A stretch of 64,000 nucleotides of DNA from Tetrahymena elliotti 4EA (taxonomy: Eukaryota > Ciliophora > Oligohymenophorea > Hymenostomatida > Tetrahymenidae), in the NCBI GenBank assembly GCA_000231825.2, contig JH720325.1, forward strand, positions 112,842 through 176,841, in the 5' to 3' direction. The notes under the pieces were generated by a model. It saw only the letters and a list, made by a program, of their open reading frames with translations. It had not been told where the DNA came from and ran no database searches. Positions 50,479 to 62,468 of the stretch are shown here, piece after piece. Position numbers and translations under genes: made by a program. Position 1 is the first letter of the stretch. Each line of letters begins with the position of its first letter.

Positions 50479-53400
50479 ATTCTGTAAAACTACTAACATA
50501 TTTGATCTATAAAAATACAGTAGAAATTGTAGAATAAATCTTGATGAAAAGAGAAATATTTTACAAAAATTTAATAAAAATAACTATTGAAATACTGAAA
50601 ATATCATTAATTTTGTGAGGGATAATTAAGATAATCCTATAAATTAACATTTTAAAACACATCTATGAAAAAATAACTGTCTTTTAATATATAGTAATAT
50701 GCGGCTTCTAGCTCAGACCATAAAATTATTTAATTGAAGGGTATTTTTAAAATCATACATGCTGAATTTATTGATTTATTTTGATATTAAAAAGCATTTA
50801 AACTCAAAATAAAAATATATATATTAAATTCAATTTGAAATAAAAATAGCTTGTAATTTTTAGAGATTAAATTAGACAAATATGGTTAAATTGTAAAAAA
50901 AATAAAATAAAATATAGTGAGTATAAATATTTTAAGACAGATTTTAGATTCAAAAACAGAATAAACTTAACAAATTTTAGCGAGTAATAAATTAATTGAT
51001 AAATTTGAAACTAACTTAATAACTATTAATTATATTTTTGGCTTGTTTTTGGAATAATTAGATAGTTAGATGGTTAGTAAAATAATAGAATTAATTTATC
51101 ATTTTTCCTTAAAATTAAAATAGGAAGTATAATTGCTGAACTTTATTTATTGATAACTTTTGTTTTTATCTAAAATTCCATAATAAAAATCAGAAAGTAA
51201 TAAATAAAAATTAAAGAATTTGAATAAGTTCCTTAGGTGTAATGTTTGTTAAATATAAATAATCAAGAAAGTAATTTTTCAATTATTTAAGATGAGATGA
51301 ATCTTAATTTGTTTAATATTAAATATAGATGGTAATGTTTTTTTACAAAAAGTAAATAAATTAAAATATTTAGTTAATTGTGTGAAAAAAATAGGATGTA
51401 AAGAATTTAATTTGTTTGTTCTCATAAGCAGATGAAGAAATCAACCTTAAATTGAAAAAAGAGGGTAGTTGATTGATCATTTTAAATTCATTTTAATACC
51501 AAAAAATGATAAACATATTGAATGAAATGATACATCATTAACAATAATAATAATGATAATTTTTATAAATAGAAGGTTAATATTGATTGATGTCCTTTTA
51601 TTTAACAGTGAATAAACTCTAATGAAAAAGGATGTAAAAGTTTAAAATAATTAGTATTAAAGAGAATAAACCATATTTATTTTCAAATTAGCAAGTAAAG
51701 TTTAGATACATTTTCAATTCTAAAAAAGAAGCTAAATTAAATGCTAAAATGAATAGACTGTAATATTTTTAATAGAAATAGATATTAAATAATAAATTTA
51801 ATTAATATTTTATTAGGGAGTAATTGTTTTTTGATGGTTTAATCAAATTTAACCAATAATTTAAATAAAAAATAAAATTTAAAAGAGATCACAACAACAA
51901 GTAAAATTATTTAAAAGGTAAAATTAAAAAAAAACAAAATATTTTTTTTATTTGAATAGGAAACAGTAAGAATTTAGAATCATAATGAAATAAAAATGAT
52001 AATTTAATAAATTAAAATATTTTCAAATTACTTTTCTAAATTTAAACTAATAAAATGAACCACAAAAAAATAAAAGGAAGTAAATCAATCAATTTATTTA
52101 TTTAAAAATATTCTTAATTGATAAATAACTCTCTACATCAATATTAGCATGTAAAATTAAATAGTCTTAATTGAAATTCAGTACTTATTCTTATTTAAAT
52201 GAAGGACGTAATGAATTTATTAATTTATTTATTAATCAATTTTTTAATTAACTATTTTGCTAATTTTATTTATTACTCAAATTTTTAATTAATGAAATAG
52301 ATTGTAAGAATATTCAATACTTTATCTTTTGTCTTTGTCAATTTATTTTGATCTTTAAAAATAGACTGTAAATCTATTTCTGTTTTTTTTTGATTTTAAT
52401 TTAAATTTAATTATTTTTAAAATAGGGAGTAATTCTCAATATTTATTTTATTTCTTGAAAGAAAAAAATCTTAAAATATCTTGGCAATCTAAAATAGCAA
52501 GTAATTCTTTGTCATCTTTAAATTGAATAAATATTTATTAAATAAATATTAAAATAGGAGGAGGTAGGAGCTTCCAATCACTCAGATTAATTTGAATAAA
52601 TTTATTTTGAAACTTAAAATAGCGAGTAACACTTTCAATTATTTATTTCTAAAAATTTAAATAAAATTCAATCTTCTAAAGCAAGTAACAAGAAACAGTT
52701 TGGAGTTAAATTGATAGATTTTTATAAAGGAAAGAGTAAATAAATTGAATAACCATTTGAAAGTAAAGAATACATTCATATTGATAATGAATTAGGATGT
52801 AATAAAATATGTTTCTGATGAATTAAGCATATCTTAAACTTAAAAAGAGGGTGAGACTTTAATTTGAAAATACTTTTAATTACTATTTTTCGCTAAAATA
52901 GGAAGTAATATTTAAAAATGAAGATATAAAGAATTTGATGAATTTTTCTAATTATTATTGCTTTAGATTGTAAACTTTTCTATTATTCGAATAAATAAAT
53001 AATAACAAACTAACTTAAATAGTTTGTAATACTTTGAAATGAATAAGATAAGAATTAACTTCAACTCCTTTCCTTAATATTTAAATTAATAAAAAGTTTG
53101 TAAAATATTTTTAAAATCAACTCTAAAATTATGAAAATGTTATTTGGTTTTATTTAAAGAATGTAAGTTAGTTAGTTAGTTAGAGATTTAGACAATCTTT
53201 TTACAACAAAATGGCTCAAATACATTATAATTTTTCTTCTTAACAAACAGCAAGTAATTTTTTTAGATTGTTTTAAATAAAAATGCTTTAACAACTTTAT
53301 TATTAAATAAGTGGGTATTCTTCTATATGATAAAATAAATTAATGAAAGAATCAAATAATATTTTTATTTAACCAGCAAGTAAAAGTTATTTTAATTTAT

Positions 53401-55324
53401 TAATAACAAGATAAATTAATAAATATTATTTATTGAACAGGAAGTAATTTAAATAATTTAATAACCTTACAAGATTTAGATTTGATTACTCAATAATTTC
53501 TATTTTTAAATTAGACTGTAAATAATACTTTTGAAAAAATTAAGTTAATAAATGATCTTGAAATTAACATGGAATTTGCGAAATAGCTAGTAATGTTAAA
53601 ACCTTATTCAAATTCAAATATTAATTATTTATTTTCAAAATCTAATAATAGCCTGTAATATTTTTAGATGATTTTAGGTTGTTCTATAAAAATCAAAAAA
53701 TATCTATTTCAAAACAAAATAGATACAAGTAATATTATTAGAAAGTTTTAAAGTTAACATGATTTATTTACAAAATTAATTCTAAATAGCCGGGAGTAAT
53801 ATCTTTAATAATTAAAATAAATTCAATGACTTTTTAAATAAAAATAGTTTGAGGTAATCAATATTTTCATAAATTTGAATTTAAAAATATTGGAAATAAT
53901 TTTAAATAAAAATAGCGAAGAGTAATATTTTGAAATATTTTAATATCTGAAAGAGGCTCATTTACCTTTTGAATCAAAAATAGAGAGAAGTAATATTGCT
54001 ATATTTGAAGATAATAAAATATTTTTTCAAACTTTCTTATAAAAACAGCAAGAAGTAATTAACATGCATTAGCAGATACTTCAAATACATACTTTCAAAA
54101 TAACAGATTGTAAATTTATAACTTATTGAAATCACAATATACAGAATAAACCTTGGCGTTTGAATGTTGTAAAATAGGTTGACGTAATATTTTAAATTAA
54201 TTAAATATAAAAATAAATTAAACTGTTCAATATAAAAGTGAGTAATTCATTAAACATTGATTAGGAAACATTTTCCAAAGAAATAAATAATGAATATTTA
54301 TATTGGCTGACTCACTCTATAATAATTATTATAATAGATTGTAAAATTATTTGATTTAATCAAAAATAAATAATTATATATATATATGTATAGTACCCTA
54401 AGGTACTGCCTTTTCAGGGCTATACACTGAAATTTTGGATAATATTGATTTAATCATTTACTTTTTTTTCTTTTCTGATTTTGGTTTTTAGTGAAAGTTT
54501 TTTTGATCTAAATAAATAATTAAATATAAATTTAAAATGAAAATTAGTAAGTAAATTAAAATAAACAATTGCCAACAAACAACTAAAATATTTTGGATTA
54601 TTCAAAAATTAATTCAAATTAGCTGGTAAATAATATTAAAATTTAAGTTGATTTAGAATAAATTAATTCTTTTAATTTATGTAAAAGTGAGTAAGATTTA
54701 CAAGATATTTAGAGTAGATGTTAATCATTTCAATTAATTATTTGGCAGATAGTAAAATTTATTGGGAAGAGCAAACTGGATATAATATTTATTTTTTTAA
54801 TAACCTTTTCATTTAGTGAGTAAATTTTAATTATTGAAGATGAAGGATGAGTAAACTATAAAATAAATATTCTTAGGCTGTAATTACATTAATATAGGAA
54901 ATTAAATTGTTTTTAATGTCCAATTTAAACATTAGCTTGTAAATCAAAAAATATCTTTTGATTAGAAATATTGAACTGATTTAAATAAATAGCTGGTAAA
55001 TTTTTTATTTTAACTTGATGATTTATTTGAAAATAGAAAGTAGAACTTATAAATTAGAAAAAATTGAGCAATTGATTAATAAAATATATTTTTATTTTCA
55101 ATAATAATTAGGTAAAATATATTAAAAATATACTTTCTTTATCAATGGACAACCTTTTAAAATATTCTTATGTTAAAAAGAGAGTAAATTTGTTCAATTT
55201 ATTTATTTTTGAAAAATAAAAACTTATTATTTAGAGAGATATGAAGATCATCGAAGAAGTGTCCTAAGATTCAAGAAATACAAATAAAGAAGACACAAAT
55301 TCAAGTCATGAAATAAATGGTTGA
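50479..55324 (+). CDS. micro-exon gene: about 62 exons of 3, 6 or 15 nt
   Basis: From 50850 to 55183 the sequence repeats the pattern 3' splice site, 3 nt (or 6 or 15), 5' splice site, every 50-110 bp; one interval is 207 bp. Examples: AATAG|CAA|GTAATT (52498), AATAG|CGA|GTAACA (52623), AATAG|ATACAA|GTAATA (53723), AATAG|CCGGGA|GTAATA (53790). Larger in-phase exons lie upstream at 50521-50614 (94 nt) and 50717-50740 (24), with a 5-nt exon at 50479. Joined with all introns in phase 2, the micro-exons give one open frame: FDEQLDGQKKKWIGRIKLED, HNNKKQNMTLLDKRSDKKEI, GKFFLINGKKLYLYNRDLSE, EENKKLLTEFNCEYELF, then TGA split between the exons at 54993 and 55037. A last larger exon (from 55235) would be 3' UTR. 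Both Gln codon types (TAG, CAG) occur in this frame. Start codon and function are unknown, and I recognise no homologue. Phase 0 is also open from an ATG micro-exon (51329) to a TGA micro-exon (54239), but there every Gln is CAA, unlike other genes here. Confidence 0.75.
54393..54420. repeat. dispersed double-hairpin element, copy 2
   Basis: After TATATATATATGTATA come GTACC-CTAA-GGTAC (54393-54406) and a GCC...GGGC hairpin (54408-54420), then TATACACTG. It corresponds part by part to the element at 26133-26159. It sits inside the longest intron of the micro-exon gene (54341-54547, 207 bp against about 70 bp usual), so it looks like an insertion. Confidence 0.6.
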
Positions 55325-57175
55325 TTTAAAAGGATTAATAAGTTATAATACATTAAATATGTAAGTAATTTATGTATGCAATTGTTACTTGTTTATTTAT
55401 ATCTTAATAAAAATAATTAAATGTTTTTTTTCTCTCTTTAATTCTTTACATTTCATAGAAGCGCTGTTTTAATTTTAAATGAAATTCCTTAATAAATTAA
55501 ATGAGAGATAACTTCCTAAGCTCTTTTTATGTATTAATTTCTTTCAATATCAAATCTAATATAAAATCTGCAAAATAATTAGATTATTCAATAATATTAT
55601 TTTTAATTAGAAAATAAATCAGAGAAAAAATTAATTTAGTACCTTAATTTAAATGAATAAAATCACACACATTTTATGTGTAAATAAAATTGAATAAAAA
55701 GTTATTTTGATGATTAATTTATAATATTCAATTTTTTAAATTTTGAAAATTTAAGTCATTCTCTTTAATAATGATTTTCAGCACAAAATAATTTATTTCT
55801 GATTTTCAGAAATTGTAAAATCATCTAAATATCAAATTAAGTAAATACAGTCAAAATTTAATTGATAAATTTATTCTTTTTTTAATTGTTTTCAGGTTTC
55901 ATTAATTGCTTATTAAATAAATTTTTGGGCTAAGAGTATGATAAAAAAATTTCAAAGTAGAAATTTAAATTTGAACTTTCTTTTAGTGCTTTTTAAAAAT
56001 ACCTTTTTACAATAATTTCTGTATTACATTACCTTGACTTTTCTCTATGAAGAAAAAATAGATTTAAGCTTTAAATATTTTCTCATTCTCTAAAGTTTAA
56101 TTATTTAATTACCTTCTTTTAATGTTTCTTAAAAATTTTTTTTAAAAAAATAAAAAATAAGTGAGATTTAGGATATTAGTTACTATCTAATCAAATTAGA
56201 TGACTTGATATCTTCGTTTTTATAAAAAATAAAGTTATCTCATTTATTTTTTTATAAAAAGAATGTAACCAAAGTAAAAAATGTAATGTAAATCAAGATA
56301 AATAATCATTTTATTCATAAATATTAAGATAAAATAAATTTTCACTTCTTAAAAGATAAAAAATAATAAATTAGTTTTAATATCAAGTAAAAGAACAAGC
56401 AATTAATGTAAAAAAAGATAATGAGTTTAATTTGTATTTTTAAAAATTAAACTAAAAAGTATTTCACAAATATTTTAATTCCTAGATTTTTTTATCATTT
56501 GATTTTGTGAGCTTTGATATTTCCTTTATTTAAATTACCATGATTAATATGATTAATGATGATAAAGGTTAAATATTTTTAATTGAACAGCGGGTTTTGA
56601 ATGCTTGGCTAGTGCTACTTGTATTGATACTACATAAATTTTTTATGTTTCTGAATAATATCTAGTAAATAGTATAATTTAATCATAAATTAGTTTTGCA
56701 TTAATTTATAGATGTTCCATTAAACATAAAAGATCAGATTTTATACTTGCATTTACATATATCGTATATTTACACATTTTGAGAGATAAAAAACTTGAAA
56801 AAATGAATTAGATTGCTTTATCAAGCTGCGGAATGATAATGTTAACTATCTTTACCTTAGTTAAATCTTAATGAGTGAGTGAATTTAAAAAAACAAATGA
56901 AGCAGGGTAGGTAGATTGATGCCACCAACAATATTTTATGTGTACAGTAATTAATCTAAAGAATTGACTTTGTAAAAGCAGAATTAAACAAACATCAAGA
57001 TTAACTAAATCAAAAAAGCAATTCGCTGATTTTACTAAAAAGTAATTAATTATTTTTGACAAAAAGAGAAGAATAATAACATACATATTAAAGAAAACAC
57101 ATGGAGTTTCCTTGCTTTTTTTCTGACTCATAAGAATAAGAAAATGCAAAAAAATAATATGAAAACGAGTAGTAC
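55325..57175. other. intergenic, 1.85 kb
   Basis: AT-rich with no recognised gene; the frame at 56868-57149 on the minus strand is not convincing. A short C/G-richer patch (AACAGCGGGTTTTGAATGCT) at about 56586 is unexplained. Confidence 0.5.
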
Positions 57176-58312
57176 ATGCAGTCTAAATTAGATGAAGAGG
57201 AGAATGAGGATTCAACTGGATTCAGAAGCACAGAATCACAGTATTTTTCTTAGAATACAACCAATCATGAATAAAACAGAGATGAGTTGAATGAGATAAG
57301 AAAAAGATGTTTTTATGACGATTTTGATAAAGATTAAGATATGGATAAATAATTAGATTTTGTGAAAAAAGATATTGGCTATGTTTCTTTTAAGTTTAAT
57401 AAATCTATTTTATCCAAAGAATTTTATCATTTGTGTTATGATTTCTTCATTTTTGCTGATTTGTTTGGCTGCCAAAATAGCGATGGAGATCATGATTAAT
57501 TGGCTTCAGAACACATGAGTAAAATCCATTTGATAAGGCCAACAAGTACATTTATAAAATACAACAAATTTACTGCTTATTTGCTAGAAATAACAGAAAC
57601 AGGTGTATAAGATCATACAATAGCTATAAATCGCTTAGTAAATGCTTAACACATCACAGCTTATAGTATCGCTAATCGCTTATAAGAACTTTAAAACGTT
57701 TTCTAAAATATGTACAATTTCTCTAAAAAGCTAAAATCTATTTATAATTGGGATAAAGTCAGAGAAGATCTCAATCGCAATTATGAAAAATCATTTGAAT
57801 AAGCTCTATCAATCATTAAAAGAATATTAAACTTAGAAAATAGATATATGAGTTTTGTAATCAGACGTGTATGTCCACAAACTCTAACAGAAAAATACTG
57901 TGCTAACATAGCCTCAGATAATTTAATAAATTTAATATCAAACAACAGACTTGACGAGGCTAATCTTTATTTTATCAGAAAGTGCTTTCCCAACATTCTA
58001 GACATGAGATCCTTACAAGAAATGATATACAAGTTTTCGCTAGATGAAATAACGCTTTAATCAGTAGTAACATGCTTAGATGGTGAATAATTACCTTGCT
58101 AACTATATCTCAAAAAAATTAACTTATGTGGCTACGAAATATGCCCAGGAGTTACTCTTCATGACACTATGATCATCTTCGATTACTAATTTAATCCTAA
58201 TATCATCAAAGTATTAGAAGAGAAAAGAAGCAGAAATAACTTTAAAATCGATCTTTTCGATTTTCGGTATGCAGCTGTATCCGAAATATTTTAGGATAAG
58301 TTTTATAAATGA
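57176..58312 (+). CDS. unknown protein, 378 aa
   Basis: An intron-free frame of 379 codons from ATG 57176 (MQSKLDEEENEDSTGFRSTE) to TGA 58310-58312. The N-terminal 60 residues are acidic and polar. The rest is compact mixed alpha/beta sequence with good hydrophobic patterning: FYHLCYDFFIFADLFGCQ, SFEQALSIIKRILNLENRYM, a Cys/Arg-containing RRVCPQTLTEKYCANIASDN, and a C-terminal block with several Cys (CLDGEQLPCQLYLKKINLCG). No signal peptide or membrane helix. I do not recognise a family. The start is the first in-frame ATG; upstream ATGs are in other frames. Confidence 0.8.
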
Positions 58313-59539
58313 AAAATTACACAAAGTGAAAAAAGAAATATCTTGAATACTACTAAAACAAAACAAAAAAAACAAAGTAAAAAATTAACTAATAAACCCA
58401 AAGTAATAATGAGATAAATAATAAATACAAACATAAATTATTAAACTAGTGATCAACTTAATTAATTAATTAATAACAAAAACTATAAACTTTAATTCTA
58501 TCAAAAAAAGGGCCAAAGTATAAGAAAATTATTTGTAAATAAAAGTATTCAAATAATGATTATTTAAACGAAAAATACTTCCATCAATTAATAAATTTCA
58601 TAAAAATTAGTTTTGTTGTTATTGCTGATTTTGTCACTGATTAATTTCACTTAATAAATATGTTTAACAAATTTTTATTGGAGAAAGCTCCTTCCAAATT
58701 CTTTAACAAACCTTCTTAAACATTTATTTCCTTTATAAAAATAATATCAATTCATATCACACTTTTAAATTCACTAATTTATTTTTTTTCGTAAATTTAA
58801 GTTTATTTTAAAAGTATTTTGTTTCTTTTCACTCAACAAATTAAACAACAAACAAACAAACTGGTGTTTTGAATTTTATTTTTTGCTTTTTTTCTAGAAA
58901 AAGTGACCTTTCTACTTCTTGGTAGAATAAAAATTAATCGATTCTAGAAAAAATAGAATAGAAAAATTAATTAATTATTAAAAAATTCAAGCAGCTTAGC
59001 TTTTAGAAAGTGAAAACTAATCTGAATGATTTATTGATTTTAAGGTTTCAGTTTTATTAGTATTTAAATAAATAACTTCCCTTAAAATATAATGAACACT
59101 TTTCTAAATTCAATCAGAATTTATTAAATTAATCTTCTTACAAACCAATAAACAAATATATTTATTATTTTCAAATAGTTTTATATTTTTGCTTTTTCAT
59201 TTATCTCAATTCTATTCTTCAATCTATAAATTACCTTTCTATTTTTCAATAAACAGTTTAAGCGTTAGAGATTTGATCCAGTAATTGAAATTTTAACTTT
59301 GTTTATTTATTAAATTATTACATTTTTATTTACTCTTTTCCATACTTTTTTTATAAAGCCAATAAAAAATGTAACTTAAATTGCAAAGATTCATTGAGGT
59401 ACTTTGAGGATAATAAACCTCTTATTTTAATAATTAAATAATGATTTTATTTGATTCATTTATTTATTTTTCAATATCAAAGATGATACTAAACATAAAT
59501 AGAAGAAATAAATACATAATAATGTGAATATTTTTATTT
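58313..59539. other. convergent intergenic spacer
   Basis: AT-rich 1.2 kb between the 3' ends of the unknown gene (+) and the thiolase gene (-). No gene or structured element recognised. Confidence 0.5.
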
Positions 59540-61061
59540 TCAGACAAGTTGAATGATAACAGTGGAACCACCACCACCTCCGTTGCAAATACCAGCCATA
59601 CCGATTTTACCATTTCTTTGACGAAGAACAGTGATTAAATTTTAAATGATTCTGGCACCAGACATACTAAGAAATATTTTGAAGTGTTAAAATTATATTT
59701 TAAAAAATTAAATAAATAATTTACCCAACAGGATGACCAAGTGAAACAGCACCACCATTTACATTGACTTTTTCATGAGGAACGTTTAATATTTTCATGT
59801 TGGCAATAGGAGTGACAGAGAAGGCTTCATTGAATTCGAATAAATCAACTTGGTTTAAGGTCAAATTAGCTCTTTTTAAGGCCTTTTCACCAGAAATAGA
59901 GGGAGCAATACAAAAATCAACTGGTTCTACTTCTCCATCAGCATAACTTAAAACTCTAGCTAATGGCTTAATCTATAATTCCTTAACTTTTTATTCACTC
60001 ATCAAGACTTTTTAAATAAAATTATTAACATGAATTCAATACATTTAATGTAAAGTACTTAAAACACAAGCACCATCATTTAACTTAGAGGAGTTGGCTG
60101 CAGTGTTAACACCGTTTTAAATAAAAGCAGGTTTTAATTAAGGTATTTTAGCTTTATTATATCTTAATGGCTCTTCATCAGCATCAATCTATTTAAATAT
60201 TAATTATTTTGTCAATTAAATTCATCTCATTTAAACACTTTTACAATTTTATTTTAAACAGTAACAGGGACAATATCGTTTTTGAATTCAGGAGTCTTGA
60301 TAGCTCTTAAAACTCTTTCATAAGATTCAATACAATATTCATCATTTTGCTTTCTGTCAATTTTGAAGTCAGCAGCAGTCTTTTCAGCACAAACACCCAT
60401 AGCCTATAATTTTAATATTAAAAAATTGAATGATCAATAATAATAAAATTTCAAAATAAATACCTTATTGTCATAGAAATTAGTTAAACCATCATAAGCT
60501 GCACCATCAACTAAAGTTTAGTTACCAAAGAGTTGACCCTTTCTATGCTATTTTTATATTTTCATTACAATTAATATTTCACCCTTTTTCCTAAAACTTA
60601 AATGAATTACGTTATTGACGTAGAAAGGAACATTGCTCATAGATTCAAAACCACCACAAAGAACAACATCAGCTTATCCTAATTGAATGATTTGACTTGC
60701 TTGCATGACACTCTTCATACCACTGGCACAAACCTTATTGACGCTATAACAGTTAACTGAGATAGGTAAACCTAAATTTTTATTTAAAAAACCAATTAGC
60801 TTATATAATCCCAGTTATTCTTTTAATATATTTACCAGCTAAGAGGGCTGCTTATCTGGCAGGGTTTTATCCGATACCAGCACTGCAAACATTACCCAAA
60901 ATAACTTCTTCAACTTACTTAGGATCTAAGTTGATAGATTGTAATGCACCTTTAATAGCAGCTGCAGCAAGATCAGGTCCTCTAAGAGCAGCTAACTTTC
61001 CTCCAATAGCACCAATAGGTGTTCTCTTAGCGGCAACAATAAAAACTTATCTTCCTTCCAT
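59540..61061 (-). CDS. acetyl-CoA acetyltransferase (thiolase), 7 exons, 389 aa
   Basis: A thiolase that condenses two acetyl-CoA to acetoacetyl-CoA or catalyses the reverse. Exons: 60836-61061, 60611-60771, 60464-60547, 60245-60403, 60059-60188, 59725-60007 and 59540-59666. They total 1170 nt with matching phases. The N-terminus [20 protein letters not shown] is the usual thiolase opening. The nucleophilic cysteine is Cys90 in [16 protein letters not shown] and His345 in GHPVGMSGARI are present. The second catalytic cysteine is Cys375 in [10 protein letters not shown]. Length equals that of biosynthetic-type thiolases (about 390 aa). I see no clear mitochondrial presequence or C-terminal peroxisomal signal (it ends IIQLV), so a cytosolic role such as sterol or isoprenoid precursor supply is possible. 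The STI1-type gene starts divergently 1.4 kb away. Confidence 0.95.
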
Positions 61062-62468
61062 TTATATTAATTTATGTTTTGAAATTTGTTTTTGAAATTT
61101 AGGAATATTATTTATATTTTTGTTTATAAATGTATTATGAATTAAATTGTTATTGAAAGATACTTCTTAAAGCTATTTTTGATATATCTATCTTATATTT
61201 AATAAATTAATAGATATTAATTGACATTATTTTTGTTGGTGAGTACATTGATAATCAAAGATATATTATCTTTTGTATTAGAAATCTCTTATTGCATAGA
61301 GTCTAATAAAATTCACAAAATATATTTCGCACTATTCACCTGATTATTACATATCTTATTTATTTTTATCAGTTGTAATCTCAAACTTTTAATTACATGA
61401 GAGATTTAATTTTGTATTCTTCTGAATTTCCTTTTTATCTCCTCAGTATTCGTAAGAATTTTTTTTCTTTACATTTATAATACTTTAAGGTACTTCTATT
61501 TAAATAAGAATAAAAGTAAAATAAGAAATTCCATTTATTTATGTCAAATTGATAAATCTTCAATATATTTGAACTAGCTTTTTAATTTAGAAGTATTTAA
61601 ATACATACAAAAAAATAGCCAAAAACATGTTTTGTTTTGATATTTATCAAGTCAAAAATAATTTTGGTTCAAATTAAAATCAAATATTTTACCTTATTAT
61701 GGTTTTATTAGTTAAAATAAGTATGTTTGTGTAAATAAAATCTATAAAAACACTTAATCTGTAATTAATCAATAATCATCTATTTAAATAAATTCTAGTT
61801 TATACATAGCTTTTGAAGGATAATATTGAAAATATTGATATATATTTTTGTCTGTAGACTTATTTTTTGGATTTAGAAGAATTCTAGATGGTTAAAGGAA
61901 TTAGTCAATAATACCTTTTAGAAGCATGATATATTTAGAACTCTTTAGAAGAAGGTAGTTCTATTGGATGAGGTGTTTGGTTTATGTTTAATTAAAATAT
62001 TCGATATTAATAATTCGCATTATCAAAATTTAGATTTAATTGACCTAAATTACTTTTTTCTTAGAATTTAAGAATTTCTTAATTTATGCTTACAAAATTA
62101 TTGCTTCATAATTACTTCTACTTTATTAGATTCTGATCTAATTTAGATTTCTTTTTATATTTATCATCTTTTTTATCAATAACAATTTTGATAATATTTA
62201 TTTACTATTTTAAATTCTTCTAAAAGTAAAAAAAATATCAAAAAAGGAAATTTAGTTAATTTAAATAAAGATATTCATTCTATTTATTTTTTTTACATTT
62301 TTAAAATTAATTCTGATAAAAAAATATTCAATCAACTTAATCAAATTTGTATGCAAAAAATAAATATATATTTTTTAAAATTCAAATAAATTAATTTAAT
62401 AAATTCTGCAAGTAAATTAATATTTTCAAAGGAATTAATTATAAGAAGGAAAGTTTGATTGATAAAAA
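61062..62468. other. divergent intergenic region between thiolase and STI1-type genes
   Basis: AT-rich 1.4 kb carrying both promoters. A short plus-strand stretch around 61850-61930 has some coding-like codons but reaches TGA quickly. Nothing else seen. Confidence 0.5.

Noticed and set aside
54846..54850. GATGA as an additional 5-nt exon
   Set aside because: It would leave an intron of only 26 nt and break the multiple-of-three rule, although it would keep the last exon open; left as an alternative only.
51000..55200. micro-exon ladder as a simple tandem repeat or transposon array
   Set aside because: Sequences between the AG-N3-GTAA sites share no repeat unit and spacing varies from about 50 to 207 bp, so only the splice-site pattern recurs.
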